Shown in pieces: positions 46,686 to 55,825 of a stretch of DNA of 64,000 nucleotides. A program made the translations under genes and the position numbers. Below the pieces are notes generated by a model. The model did no database searches. It was given only the letters and a program-made list of their open reading frames with translations, and was not told the DNA's origin. How positions within the stretch are numbered: the stretch's first letter is position 1; the number at the start of each line of letters is the position of its first letter. The DNA is from Sphingomonas alpina (GTDB lineage Bacteria; Pseudomonadota; Alphaproteobacteria; Sphingomonadales; Sphingomonadaceae), in NCBI RefSeq assembly GCF_014490665.1, contig NZ_CP061038.1:2108001-2172000 (forward strand), given 5' to 3'.

Positions 46686-47836
46686 CCGGCCTTCCGCTTG
46701 AACAAATTGCGGAATGGATAGGCGAATTGCGCGCGATAGCCGCGCGGCACTTCCTCCATCACGCCATATCCCGAGGGCCATTCGCCCTTGGGGAAATGAT
46801 GCGTGCCGAACAACCGGTCGAGCCAGGGGAAGTGGATCGCGAAATTCTTGTCGATCGCGACATCCTCGATCCCGTGGTGCCAATGGTGGAAGCGCGGCGT
46901 GACGAGGAACTTGCCGAGCGTATCGAAATCACCGCGCAGATTGGCGTGCACCAGCGAGGCGTAGATATAGACCATCGCGACATAGGCCTGCATCACCGAG
47001 GGCGCGAAGCCGAAGGTGAGCAGCGGCAGCGAGGTCACGCCACGCAGCAGGATGATTTCCACGAAGTGCATTCGCGAACCCGCCAGCCAGTCCATCGACT
47101 TGGCCGAATGATGCACGGCATGGAATCCCCATAGAAAGGGCCAGCGGTGAAAGGCGCGGTGAAACCAATATTGCATCAGATCGGTGAGGAACATCGCCGC
47201 AGCGAACTGCACCAGCCAGGGCAGGCCGCCGACCCAAGCGCGGAACTGGCCGAAATTGCTGGTCGAGGCCATGATGAAGGTCGACGGCGCCAGCGCGAGG
47301 AAAGTGATCAGCTGCACCATCATCGAGCTGACAAGATAATAGAACAGATCCTCGCGCCATTCGGTGCGGAACAGGCGCTGATCGCCGCGGTGCGGGAAGA
47401 TTCGTTCGATCGGGGCAAACATCAGCCCCGTCGCGATCATGTTCAGCGCGAAGAAATCGATCCCGAAAAAGATCCCCCAATTATGGCTCTCGGCCGGCTG
47501 GACGGCTGCACCGCCAAGCAGGGTGGCGACCAATGCGATGATCAACGCAGTGGCGCCCAGTGCCTTGCGCGGCCGGAGCAACAGGCTGAGCAGCGCCAGA
47601 CCATAAGCGGCAAGCAGAGTGACATGGACAAAGGCGCGAAAGCCGCTCTGCCCGCGGACCAGTTCGAGCTGTGGCATGGCGAACCAGTCGGGCCAGCGAA
47701 GCGCTGCAACGAAGCAGAGCCCGGCCACGGCGAATACCAGCGAGAAGAACCCCGCAAACCAGCCCGTACCAAAGCCCCGCGCCTCGATCGGTGCCTCGAG
47801 ATCGCGCAGCAGATTGCCGATCAGTCCCCGTTTCAT
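46682..47836 (-). CDS. Sterol desaturase / fatty acid hydroxylase family protein
   Basis: The membrane protein of 384 residues has the histidine clusters of this di-iron family: YWFHRAFHRWPF, FHAVHHSAKSMDW and RFHHWHHGIEDV, with several hydrophobic helices (about residues 20-180) before them. It hydroxylates or desaturates lipids at the inner membrane; the substrate is unknown. The start MKRGLIGNLLRDLEAP at 47836 is preferred over a longer frame with an arginine-rich leader. It is downstream of mutT by about 60 bases. Confidence 0.93.
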   Translation of the reverse strand: MKRGLIGNLLRDLEAPIEARGFGTGWFAGFFSLVFAVAGLCFVAALRWPDWFAMPQLELVRGQSGFRAFVHVTLLAAYGLALLSLLLRPRKALGATALIIALVATLLGGAAVQPAESHNWGIFFGIDFFALNMIATGLMFAPIERIFPHRGDQRLFRTEWREDLFYYLVSSMMVQLITFLALAPSTFIMASTSNFGQFRAWVGGLPWLVQFAAAMFLTDLMQYWFHRAFHRWPFLWGFHAVHHSAKSMDWLAGSRMHFVEIILLRGVTSLPLLTFGFAPSVMQAYVAMVYIYASLVHANLRGDFDTLGKFLVTPRFHHWHHGIEDVAIDKNFAIHFPWLDRLFGTHHFPKGEWPSGYGVMEEVPRGYRAQFAYPFRNLFKRKAG

Positions 47837-47898
47837 CGCTTGTGCTCCCCGTCGCCGCGTACGATCATATCCCGAGCGTGCCGGCAAAAGCCACCATC

Positions 47899-48327
47899 TC
47901 AGATCAGCCGCTCGAGCAGGCCGATCAACGGCAGATCGGCGGGCGGCATGGCCAAAGCATGGAGGTCGGCCGGTGCGACCCAGTCGATCGCCACCGCATC
48001 CAACGCGCGCGGCGTTCCGCTCCACGTACGGCAGAGATAGAGCAGCAGCAGCAAATGCCGTTCACCCAGCCTTTCGCTGGCAAAGGCGGTGGGTACGATG
48101 CTCGCCGCCGAAACCGTGATGCCGAGTTCCTCGTGCAACTCACGGATCAGCGCCGCCTCCGGTGTTTCGCCGGGTTCGAGCTTGCCGCCAGGGAACTCCC
48201 ACAGTCCGGCCATCATCTTCCCTGGCGGGCGCTGTTGGACCAATACCCTGCCCTCACCATCGATCAGCGCAGCGGCGACGACGGGAAATAGGACCAGTTC
48301 CGCTCTTTCGATGACGGCGTTCGCCAT
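47899..48327 (-). CDS. mutT: 8-oxo-dGTP diphosphatase (MutT-type Nudix)
   Basis: The 142-residue protein has the Nudix box GGKLEPGETPEAALIRELHE followed by ELGI, in a MutT-type setting: VLVQQRPPGKMMAGLWEFPG before it and the C-terminal LHALAMPPADLPLIGLLERL. MutT sanitises oxidised dGTP. Assignment to MutT rather than a general Nudix protein rests on the WEFPGGK context and length. Confidence 0.92.
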   Translation of the reverse strand: MANAVIERAELVLFPVVAAALIDGEGRVLVQQRPPGKMMAGLWEFPGGKLEPGETPEAALIRELHEELGITVSAASIVPTAFASERLGERHLLLLLYLCRTWSGTPRALDAVAIDWVAPADLHALAMPPADLPLIGLLERLI

Positions 48328-48382
48328 TGATTAACTCTCCTGCCCTAAATCGGGTGTCTATATCCGACACGGGCGAACCCGC

Positions 48383-48565
48383 ATGATCATGAGCGCGATA
48401 AAAAGGCTGGCGGGAAATCGCAAAGGTGGCACCGCCATCGAATACGGCCTGATCGCCGCGCTGGTCGTCATCACCATGATCGCCGCCTTTGTCGAGGTCG
48501 CCAACACGACCACCGGCATGTGGGGCAATGTGAACAACAAAATGGAAAACGCACGCGCGAACTAA
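48383..48565 (+). CDS. Flp-family type IVb pilin
   Basis: The 60-residue protein MIMSAIKRLAGNRKGGTAIE has a short basic leader, a prepilin cleavage point after Gly and the glutamate-tyrosine motif (TAIEYGLIAALVVITMIAAF) that defines Flp pilins. These build the Tad adhesion pilus. A start at 48389 (MSAIKR) would be a more usual leader. No tad assembly genes are in the window. Confidence 0.92.
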   Translation: MIMSAIKRLAGNRKGGTAIEYGLIAALVVITMIAAFVEVANTTTGMWGNVNNKMENARAN

Positions 48566-48709
48566 TAAAAAGTTCCGCACAATCGCATCCGCGACGCGTT
48601 TTTTCGCCCCAGCTTAAACTTTCATCAACCTAGCGCTCCTACACCTGTGGTTGCTGTCCCGGTTCTCCGGTTCAGCCGGGTAACTGAAGTCTGACAAGGG
48701 AGACCGGAA

Positions 48710-48877
48710 ATGCAGAAGATTCGCAACTTCATCAAGAATAGCAAGGGCGCCACCGCCATCGAGTACGGCCTGATTGCCGCACTGATCGCCGTCGCCGCAA
48801 TCGCCGCGATGCAGGGCCTGGGCAACCAGCTGAAGACCACGTTCACGAACGTGTCGTCGAACATGAAGGCTACCTGA
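48710..48877 (+). CDS. Flp-family type IVb pilin, second copy
   Basis: The ATG at 48710 is preceded by an AGGGAGA ribosome site and gives 55 residues: MQKIRNFIKNSKGATAIEYG, then LIAALIAVAAIAAMQGLGNQ and a hydrophilic tail. It matches the Flp prepilin pattern (cleavage after KG, then ATAIEYG). It is a paralogue of the pilin 150 bases upstream and ends 24 bases before a strong terminator. Two tandem pilins suggest major and minor forms. Confidence 0.93.
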   Translation: MQKIRNFIKNSKGATAIEYGLIAALIAVAAIAAMQGLGNQLKTTFTNVSSNMKAT

Positions 48878-48901
48878 GCTTTTCTAAAGCTTAAAAGAAT
48901 T

Positions 48902-48934
48902 GGGCGGCGGAACTTCGGTTCCGCCGCCCTTTTT
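48902..48934 (+). terminator. Strong intrinsic terminator after the pilin genes
   Basis: GGGCGGCGGAAC (48902-48913) pairs perfectly with GTTCCGCCGCCC (48918-48929) around a TTCG tetraloop, followed by TTTTT. This is a textbook rho-independent terminator. Confidence 0.95.
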
Positions 48935-48979
48935 CTGTTATTCGCGAGAGCTATGGTTAATTGCCTGTTAGCTCGATCT

Positions 48980-49927
48980 TCAGAGTCGCCCCATGGCAAG
49001 AAACTTTTCACGGCGCGCCTGACGCAATTGTTTCGAGTCGTGGCCATTCAATTCGTCCAGTGCGTCGCCGATCGCATCGCCCAATGTCGCGATCGCCAGG
49101 GCCGGATCGCGATGCGCGCCCCCAAGCGGTTCCGGCACGATCGTGTCGATGATACCCAGCCCCTTCAGGTCCTGCGCCGTCACCTTCATCGCCTCTGCCG
49201 CGTCAGCCGCCTTGTCGGCGGTGCGCCACAGGATCGACGCGCAGCCTTCGGGCGAAATCACCGAATACACGGCGTGCTCGAACATCAGCACTTTGTTGCC
49301 GGCGGCCAGCGCAATCGCGCCGCCCGAGCCGCCCTCGCCGACGATCGCCGCGACCATCGGTACCCCAAGCGCCAGGCACTGCTCGGTCGAGCGCGCGATC
49401 GCTTCGGCCTGGCCGCGCTCTTCGGCCTGGACACCGGGAAAGGCACCTGAGGTATCGACCAGAGTAACGACTGGCAGGCCGAACCGATCGGCCAGCTGCA
49501 TCAGGCGGATCGCCTTGCGATAGCCCTCCGGCTTGCCCATGCCGAAATTGTGCCGCAGGCGACTGGCGGTATCGTCGCCCTTTTCATGGCCGATCACCAT
49601 CACCCGCTGGCCACGAAACTGCGCAAAGCCACCGAGAATCGCCTGATCGTCGCCAAAGGCACGATCACCGGCGAGCGGCATGAAGCCGTCGAACAAGCCG
49701 GCGACATATGTCAGGAAATGCGGGCGCTCGCCGTGCCGCGCGACCTGAGTCTTCTGCCACGGTGTCAGCCGCGCATAGGTATCGCGCAGCGCCTTGTCCG
49801 ACTTGGCCTGTAGCCGCGCGACCTCGGCGTCGATATCGACCGTGCCGTCGGCGGCGGTTTCGCGCAGTTCATCGATCCGCCCTTGCAGGTCGGCGATCGG
49901 TTTTTCGAAGTCGAGGAAGCTTGCCAT
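48980..49927 (-). CDS. accA: Acetyl-CoA carboxylase carboxyltransferase subunit alpha
   Basis: AccA makes malonyl-CoA with AccD in fatty acid synthesis. The 315-residue protein matches the family throughout: [77 protein letters not shown] and [20 protein letters not shown]. It follows xerD by 13 bases on the same strand and is probably in its operon. Confidence 0.98.
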   Translation of the reverse strand: MASFLDFEKPIADLQGRIDELRETAADGTVDIDAEVARLQAKSDKALRDTYARLTPWQKTQVARHGERPHFLTYVAGLFDGFMPLAGDRAFGDDQAILGGFAQFRGQRVMVIGHEKGDDTASRLRHNFGMGKPEGYRKAIRLMQLADRFGLPVVTLVDTSGAFPGVQAEERGQAEAIARSTEQCLALGVPMVAAIVGEGGSGGAIALAAGNKVLMFEHAVYSVISPEGCASILWRTADKAADAAEAMKVTAQDLKGLGIIDTIVPEPLGGAHRDPALAIATLGDAIGDALDELNGHDSKQLRQARREKFLAMGRL

Positions 49928-49940
49928 CAGGTCGCGTCGG

Positions 49941-50897
49941 TTAAGCCCCCTGCCCTTTCACGTCAACGCGCTCCTTTGCGTCCGGCCGGTGCTTCGCATC
50001 GGTCAGCGGGTGACGGCTGTTGACCAGTTCGACCAGCCGCGCGCTGTCGATATGGGTGTAAATCTCGGTGGTGGCGATATCGGCATGGCCAAGCATCGAT
50101 TGCAGTGCGCGCAGATCCGCGCCGCCCTCAAGCAGGTGAGTCGCAAAGGCATGGCGCAGAACGTGCGGGCTGACCCGGTCCGGCGGAATGCCCGCTTCCG
50201 CCGCCAGCGCCTTCATCAACTGATAGAGGCGCACGCGCGACAAATGGCTCTTGCCGGATGGAAACAGCCATGCACGATCGGTGGCGACATGATCACGCCA
50301 CCCCGCCACAGCCGCACGCGCACGATCCGAGATCGGCACCAGCCGTTCGCGCCCCCCCTTTCCGCGCAGAATCAGATAGGGCCGGTCGGGTGCGATGGCA
50401 TTGCGCGGCAGCGACACCAGTTCGGTCGCGCGCAGCCCCGATCCGTAAAGCAGTTCGACCAAAGCGAGCAGGCGAAGATCGTTTGGATCGGGTGGATCGC
50501 GCGCGATCCTTGCGGCAATGGCAGCGAATAGCCGATCGACATCGCCATGGCCAAGCGTCTTGGGCAGCGCACGCTGCGCGCCCGGACGGGGCAGTGCGAC
50601 ACCCGGATCGTCGGCGCGATGCCCCTCATCGGCGAGAAAAGCGTAGAAGCGCCGCAACGCCGCTGATTTGCGCGCCACGCTTGACCGCGACAGCGTCAGC
50701 CAATGCTCGCCCAGACGACCAAGATCGGCCGGCGATGCCGTTGCCAGCCGCCCCTTGAGATGCTCGGATGCGAGCATCAGGTCGCTGCGATAGGCGGCGA
50801 TCGTGTTCTTCGCCGCCCCGGCCTCCGCCGCCATCATTTCCAGGAACCGCTCGACCAAATCCCTGTCGGGCGGCGACCGGTCCACCGGCGCAGTCAA
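49941..50897 (-). CDS. xerD: Tyrosine recombinase XerD
   Basis: XerD with XerC resolves chromosome dimers at dif. The 318-residue protein has the N-terminal core-binding domain ([20 protein letters not shown]) and the catalytic residues Arg in [14 protein letters not shown], Lys in [13 protein letters not shown], His/Arg in [20 protein letters not shown], His in [15 protein letters not shown] and the Tyr in that last motif. The C-terminal tail after [11 protein letters not shown] is short and charged. The start overlaps the stop of the upstream secreted gene by four bases. Confidence 0.95.
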   Translation of the reverse strand: MTAPVDRSPPDRDLVERFLEMMAAEAGAAKNTIAAYRSDLMLASEHLKGRLATASPADLGRLGEHWLTLSRSSVARKSAALRRFYAFLADEGHRADDPGVALPRPGAQRALPKTLGHGDVDRLFAAIAARIARDPPDPNDLRLLALVELLYGSGLRATELVSLPRNAIAPDRPYLILRGKGGRERLVPISDRARAAVAGWRDHVATDRAWLFPSGKSHLSRVRLYQLMKALAAEAGIPPDRVSPHVLRHAFATHLLEGGADLRALQSMLGHADIATTEIYTHIDSARLVELVNSRHPLTDAKHRPDAKERVDVKGQGA

Positions 50898-52723
50898 AGC
50901 CGTGCAATCGCCTCGGCAGCGATCATCCGTGCCTCGCCGGTCAGGCCGACCGCGCGAAGCGCACTGACCGTACGGAACAACACCTCAGGCGGAACCCCAT
51001 GCCAGTCACTGGTCTGCATCCCGATCGCCGCAAGCAGCAGGACCAGGCCAGGCTGGTTCTGTCGCGCGGCACGGTCGATCGCCCGGGTCCAGCCATTTTC
51101 ATTGCCGATCGGCACGTCGAGCGAACGCGCCCCACTCTCCGCTTCAGCAGCGGAAATCTTGCCCAACCCGGCCATCCCGGCAAAGAACATCCGCCGCTTC
51201 AGTCCGGTGCCGTCATTCTTCCCGGCATAACCGCTGACATCGCCATAGCTATAGCCAGTGCCTGAATCGGTTTCGGCCAGCACCAGCATCGCCCAGGCGT
51301 CGCTGCCTCGCTCGGCGCGACTCCGCCAGCGCTGCGCGAAACTGTCCAGGCCCGCAGTCAGCATCGATGCGACGACGCGGTCGACATCGGCCTCCACCGT
51401 ATCAACTGGCAGGCGTGCTACGGCGCGCGCGGTCAGGATCAGTCGCGCAAACCGGCCATCGGCGGTCTTGGGTTCATCCCACAGAGTGCGCAGGGCGGCC
51501 ATGCGCTCGGCCCGGGTCGCACCATTATAGGCGGTACGCAGATCGCGGGCCACGCCGATCTCGGCGATCGATTGATCGTCCTCGGCATCAAGTGCGCCGT
51601 AAAGATCGACCAGAGCCGCGTTGGAGAGCACACCGCGCGCCGCGGCATAGTCGGCCGGCGCGATCCGGCTGCGCGTATCCAGCATCGGCGACAGCGCACG
51701 CCATGCCTGCACATGCGGCGCGGCGGTCTTGAGCAAGCTGTCGGGAATCTCCGTGCCGGTAGCGGTCGCCAAGCCGTAGCGGAACGCGGTCAGCTGCGAG
51801 ACGGCATCCCATTCGATCGTGATCGCCTGGCGACCGCGCGACCCGGTGCCGGCGACCTTTTTGGCGAGCAGAATATCGATGCCACGCGCGACCCCCGCCT
51901 TTTCGGCCGCGTTGAGCGCCGGGGTCGATTTGGCCGGCAATCCGGCCAGCCCCGCGCAGATAGCCGGAGCGAGCAACCAGGCGCGCTCGCGCGCAACCTT
52001 GGCGCCCTGATCGGCCAGCGAGCACAGCGCGCCGGGATCCCCGGTCGCCAGCGCCGCCTGCATCGCCGCCTGATAGAGTTTTGGCGTGTAATTGTCCGAA
52101 TCGACGCTCTGCACGACCGCGCGCGCCGCAACCGATTCGCCCATGCGAACGAGGAGCCAGGCTCGCTCGGCGGCGAAATCGGCACCATTGACCCGCGCGG
52201 GCGTGTCGATTCGCGCCATCAGCGCCCGGCGCAGGCCGATCGACAGCCAGCGCGAAGCGACCGGCGCGTCCAGATACCGCATCAGCGCTTCGAGATAGAT
52301 GCCATCGGCGCCGCGGAATGCCGTCGGCCCAAGCGCGCCCTCGGCTGGGCCGGCAGCCCCGACGCTGGCCAGCGACCGCCGAGCATAGTCCGGCATCTCG
52401 TACCGAACGCTCGTCGTAACTTGCGGCAGCGTGGGGTCGACCGGCGCCGGCGTCGCCTCCGCGACAGGCGCGTCCGGCACGTCGGTTGCCCCGGATGTCG
52501 GCACGGCCACGACTCCGGACGCCGTCGGACGCGGCACTTGCGTCGTTGCGGGCGTCGTCGGACGTGGGCGCGGCGGCGGAGCCGGCGCAGGCGTCGTGAC
52601 CGGTTCGTTGAATCCGGGTGGCAGCAGCGATTCAGGCTTGTCCTGTCCCAGCGCGGGTATTCCCGCGCCAAGCAACATTATCGCCAGTGCGCCGAGCGAA
52701 GCGCTAGTTCGAGAGATTCGCAA
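50894..52723 (-). CDS. Large secreted protein of unknown function
   Basis: The 609-residue protein has a signal peptide (ALAIMLLGAGIPALG), then a Pro-rich linker (about residues 40-110) and a long Ala-rich helical body (about 120-609) that reads like TPR-type helical repeats. No catalytic motif is seen. It is sandwiched between a tiny membrane protein gene and xerD with overlaps on both sides, so it is co-translated with a cell-division recombinase and accA. I recognise no function; a periplasmic scaffold is a guess. Confidence 0.8.
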   Translation of the reverse strand: MRISRTSASLGALAIMLLGAGIPALGQDKPESLLPPGFNEPVTTPAPAPPPRPRPTTPATTQVPRPTASGVVAVPTSGATDVPDAPVAEATPAPVDPTLPQVTTSVRYEMPDYARRSLASVGAAGPAEGALGPTAFRGADGIYLEALMRYLDAPVASRWLSIGLRRALMARIDTPARVNGADFAAERAWLLVRMGESVAARAVVQSVDSDNYTPKLYQAAMQAALATGDPGALCSLADQGAKVARERAWLLAPAICAGLAGLPAKSTPALNAAEKAGVARGIDILLAKKVAGTGSRGRQAITIEWDAVSQLTAFRYGLATATGTEIPDSLLKTAAPHVQAWRALSPMLDTRSRIAPADYAAARGVLSNAALVDLYGALDAEDDQSIAEIGVARDLRTAYNGATRAERMAALRTLWDEPKTADGRFARLILTARAVARLPVDTVEADVDRVVASMLTAGLDSFAQRWRSRAERGSDAWAMLVLAETDSGTGYSYGDVSGYAGKNDGTGLKRRMFFAGMAGLGKISAAEAESGARSLDVPIGNENGWTRAIDRAARQNQPGLVLLLAAIGMQTSDWHGVPPEVLFRTVSALRAVGLTGEARMIAAEAIARL

Positions 52724-52841
52724 GCGGAACCACCTTCTCGACTCGAACCGGCGCCTTTTCCTTGGCGCTTCCGGCCAGCAGAAACAGTCCGCCGATCAGT
52801 ACGACCAGAACGACGATGAGCGTAACCATCAAGCGGGACAT
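52704..52841 (-). CDS. Short single-pass membrane protein
   Basis: The 45-residue protein MSRLMVTLIVVLVVLIGGLF has one hydrophobic helix (about residues 4-24) followed by a basic tail (SAKEKAPVRVEKVVPLANLS). Its end overlaps the start of the large secreted gene by 20 bases, which supports it as a real, co-translated gene. The longer frame upstream to 53372 is antisense to aroK and is rejected. No function known. Confidence 0.65.
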   Translation of the reverse strand: MSRLMVTLIVVLVVLIGGLFLLAGSAKEKAPVRVEKVVPLANLSN

Positions 52842-52926
52842 GAAAAAAACCCTGTGAAAACGAATTACAAGTCGAGAGCAGCGACCTTTTGCCGCAGACG
52901 CGGGGTCGCTGTATAGCCCCGGCGCA

Positions 52927-53466
52927 ATGTTGCAAAGCCACTCCCCTCCCGAGCCCTGGACCGGCCTGCCTATCGTCCTTGTCGGCCTGATGGGTGCGGG
53001 TAAGTCAACCGTCGGCCGTCGGCTCGCCGCGCGCATGCGCCTGCCCTTCGTCGATGCCGACAATGAGATCGAGGCCGCTGCAGGTATGTCGGTCGCCGAT
53101 ATATTCGAAAAATTCGGCGAAGCGCATTTCCGCGACGGCGAACGCCGCGTCATCGCGCGGCTGATCGACGGCACGCCGAAGGTCATTGCGACCGGCGGTG
53201 GCGCTTTCATAAACGACGACACCCGCACGCTGATCCTCGAGCAGGCGATCGCGATCTGGCTCGACGCCAACGCCGATGTGCTGGCCGATCGGGTGCAGCG
53301 CCGCGATTCCCGTCCGCTCCTCCGCGGCCGCAATCCGCGCGACGTGCTGATCGAACTCGCCAAGGTGCGCAACCCGTTCTACGCGATGGCGCCGATCCGG
53401 GTGCCGAGCCACCACGCTCCGCACGAAGTTACCGTCAACGCAATCCTGAAAGCGCTCGGCTCATGA
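52927..53466 (+). CDS. aroK: Shikimate kinase
   Basis: AroK phosphorylates shikimate in aromatic amino acid synthesis. The 179-residue protein has Walker A GLMGAGKSTVGRRLA (about residues 22-36), the shikimate-binding DADNEIEAAAGMSVADIFEK, VIATGGGAFINDDTR and the lid RDSRPLLRGRNP. Its stop overlaps the aroB start by four bases (ATGA), the usual aroK-aroB arrangement. Confidence 0.97.
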   Translation: MLQSHSPPEPWTGLPIVLVGLMGAGKSTVGRRLAARMRLPFVDADNEIEAAAGMSVADIFEKFGEAHFRDGERRVIARLIDGTPKVIATGGGAFINDDTRTLILEQAIAIWLDANADVLADRVQRRDSRPLLRGRNPRDVLIELAKVRNPFYAMAPIRVPSHHAPHEVTVNAILKALGS

Positions 53467-54576
53467 CCATCATTACCGTCGAGCTGGGCGCGAGAAGCTA
53501 CACGGTTATGGTCGAGAACGGCCTGCTTGCCGGGGCGGGCGAGCATCTTGCGCCGCTGTCGCGCGGGCGGACGATGGCGATCGTGACCGACGAGAATCTT
53601 CGGCCGCATCTCGCCACATTACAGGCGTCGCTGCACACAGCGGGCGTCGCGAGCGACGCAATCGTGCTCCCCGCCCGGTGAAGGCAGCAAGAGCTGGGCA
53701 ACGCTGGAACTATTGACCGACAGCTTGCTCGACCATGGCGTGGAACGCGGCGATCATGTCATCGCACTCGGCGGCGGCGTGATCGGCGATCTGGTCGGCT
53801 TTGCCTGCAGTATCGTCAAACGCGGCTGCGGCTTCGTCCAGATCCCGACCACGCTGCTCGCCCAGGTCGATTCGTCGGTCGGCGGCAAGACCGCGATCAA
53901 TTCGCGCGCCGGCAAGAACCTGATCGGCGCCTTCCATCAGCCGGCGCTGGTGCTGGTGGATCCAACCACCCTCGACACGCTGCCGCTGCGCCAGGTCCGC
54001 GCCGGCTATGCCGAAGTGGTGAAATACGGCCTGATCGACGATTTTGGCTTTTTCGAATGGTGCGAAGCCAATGCCTCCGCCCTGCTCGCCGGCGATGCCG
54101 ACGCCCGCACCCATGCGATCGCCCACAGCATCGCCGCCAAGGCGCGTATCGTTGCCGAGGATGAGTATGAGACCAGCGGCAAGCGCGCGCTGCTCAACCT
54201 CGGCCATACTTTCGGCCATGCGCTGGAGGCCGAGGCGGGCTTTTCCGACCGACTGCTGCACGGCGAGGGTGTCGCGGCGGGCATGGCGCTGGCGTTCGGC
54301 TATTCGGCGGAACGCGGGCTTTGCCCGGGCCAGGACGCCAGGCGGGTTGCGGCACATTTGCGAGCTGTCGAGCTGCCCGACAGCGTGTCTGCCGCTGGCA
54401 TTCAGGCCGACGGCGCAACGCTGGTCGCGCACATGCTGCATGACAAGAAGATGGATGCCGGCACCCTGCCCTTCCTGCTCGCGCGCGGCATCGGCCAGAC
54501 CTTTGTCGACAAGTCGGTGGAGCTGGCCGACGTGACGCGCTTCCTCGACGCGCAGGCGGAGCGCGTGTCGGCCTGA
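53463..54576 (+). CDS. aroB: 3-dehydroquinate synthase, one-base frameshift
   Basis: AroB cyclises DAHP in the shikimate pathway. The first frame starts [20 protein letters not shown]; the second has [34 protein letters not shown] and the zinc-site [20 protein letters not shown] with [11 protein letters not shown]. The junction reads CTCCCCGCCCGGTGA (53667-53681): dropping one C gives the continuous family sequence [14 protein letters not shown]. The indel is at about 53669-53677. As aroB is normally required on minimal medium, a sequencing error is likely. Confidence 0.93.
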
Positions 54577-54591
54577 GCCGATACTCAGGCC
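54570..54591. terminator. Hairpin between convergent aroB and DUF423 genes
   Basis: GGCCTGAG (54570-54577) pairs with CTCAGGCC (54584-54591) around a six-base loop. It covers the aroB stop and the last codons of the convergent DUF423 gene. No T-run follows, so terminator function is inferred. Confidence 0.5.
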
Positions 54592-54929
54592 GGCGTGCGG
54601 AACGCGACCCAGGCCAGCCACAGCCAGCCGATGATCAACAGCATGCCGCCGATTGGTGTGATCGGGCCGAGAATCGATCGCGGCAACCCTAGCGCCATGA
54701 GATAAAGGGAGGCGGCGAAGAGCGCGCCGCCCGACAGGAACAGCACTGCCGGTCCTTTCGCGTCGAGGCGCAGCACGGCAAGCGCGGCAACCGCATGGAT
54801 CAACTGGTACAACCCGCCGGTCTTCAGCCATTCCGCGGCAGCACCGCTCGCACCATGCGCACCGAATGCGCCCGCCCCAACCGCAAGCGCGCCCGAAAGC
54901 GCCGCCAGAATCATCAATATCTGTGTCAT
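54585..54929 (-). CDS. DUF423 membrane protein
   Basis: The 114-residue protein has four hydrophobic helices and the DUF423 hallmark GALAVGAGAFGAHG, then YQLIHAVAALAVL. The family's function is unknown; members are small inner-membrane proteins. The start at 54929 overlaps the stop of the upstream secreted gene (ATGA); a start two codons earlier is possible. It is the last gene of the radA operon. Confidence 0.92.
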   Translation of the reverse strand: MTQILMILAALSGALAVGAGAFGAHGASGAAAEWLKTGGLYQLIHAVAALAVLRLDAKGPAVLFLSGGALFAASLYLMALGLPRSILGPITPIGGMLLIIGWLWLAWVAFRTPA

Positions 54930-55432
54930 CCACACCCCGCTTGCGCCGCAACGCGTTTGATCCGGCCTCTATCGGATTGTTTCAGTGTCGCCAGACGATC
55001 GTCGAAGAAAATCAGCAGCGGTTCGCCGGGGTCGGGGTCACTGATCACCGCAACGATTTCCTTGCCCGCCTTGGTTCGGTAGTGAATCGCAATGTCCGCA
55101 CTGAGCGCGTCGAGATCGTCGCTGCGCGGTCGCGCCCGTTTCAGCGCAGCGATCGTCACGGCAATCTGCCCGCGTGTCAGCCAGCATGTCTTTGCACGGC
55201 GGACGGGAACAACGCCGTCGCTGCGCTTGGCATAATACCCCTTCTCCCCCTTGGCCAAATCGCTGATCGGCCAGATCTCGGACAGGACCAATCGCGCGGA
55301 TTTGATCGTGCGCGCATCGATATGCCGAAATTCCGGTGCGACGCCGGCACGCCCCCTGGCCGATAGCGGGACAGCCAATACCAGCCCAATCAGCACCGGC
55401 CACGCCGTCATCATCGCAGTCAGCCTCATCAT
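54926..55432 (-). CDS. Secreted protein of unknown function
   Basis: The protein, about 168 residues from the ATG overlapping the dgkA stop, has a signal peptide (AMMTAWPVLIGLVLAVPLSA) and a basic mature part with GEKGYYAKRSDGVVPVRRAK and ISDPDPGEPLLIFFDDRLAT. Alternative starts lie at 55438 and 55429. The longer frame upstream is a shadow of dgkA and is rejected. No family is recognised; its position between dgkA and DUF423 gives no clear hint. Confidence 0.72.
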   Translation of the reverse strand: MMRLTAMMTAWPVLIGLVLAVPLSARGRAGVAPEFRHIDARTIKSARLVLSEIWPISDLAKGEKGYYAKRSDGVVPVRRAKTCWLTRGQIAVTIAALKRARPRSDDLDALSADIAIHYRTKAGKEIVAVISDPDPGEPLLIFFDDRLATLKQSDRGRIKRVAAQAGCG

Positions 55433-55812
55433 TGCCATGTCGCGAGTTCCCCCAGCAAAGCCGGCGCTTGTGTGGTGACCAGCGCCACCGCGACGATCAA
55501 GGCCGCGACGCTGATCGCCAGCACCGCGCCCGCCAGCATATCCTTGGCCGCCTTGATCTCGGGATGAATCTTCGGATGGAACCGGTCGATCACTGCCTCG
55601 AGCGCCGAATTGATCAGCTCGAGCGCCAGCACCAGCGCGCTCGTCACCACGATCAGAGTCCACCAGATTGGCGATGGACGCAGGATCAGCAGCGCGACGA
55701 TCGCCAATACCGCGCAGCACGCCTGAGTCCGGAAGCTACGCTCCCTCCGCCACGCCGCCTGCCAGCCCGCCACCGCGAAGCCCAGCCGATCGCGCAGCGG
55801 ACGATTCTTCAT
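55429..55812 (-). CDS. dgkA: Diacylglycerol kinase (DgkA type)
   Basis: The 127-residue membrane protein MKNRPLRDRLGFAVAGWQAA has the DgkA core ALELINSALEAVIDRF followed by HPEIKAAKDMLAGAVLAIS and three hydrophobic helices. DgkA phosphorylates diacylglycerol for phospholipid recycling at the inner membrane. The start at 55812 is preferred over the longer frame, which would lie inside the antiporter gene's 3' end. Confidence 0.93.
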   Translation of the reverse strand: MKNRPLRDRLGFAVAGWQAAWRRERSFRTQACCAVLAIVALLILRPSPIWWTLIVVTSALVLALELINSALEAVIDRFHPKIHPEIKAAKDMLAGAVLAISVAALIVAVALVTTQAPALLGELATWQ

Positions 55813-55825
55813 ATCAAACAAGTCG

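Noticed and set aside
49941..50897. Integron or phage integrase instead of XerD
   Set aside because: The catalytic spacing, N-terminal domain and position next to accA fit XerD, and no attachment site or cargo is seen.
52704..53372. 222-codon version of the short membrane protein
   Set aside because: The upstream part is antisense to aroK; only the last 45 codons from 52841 make sense.
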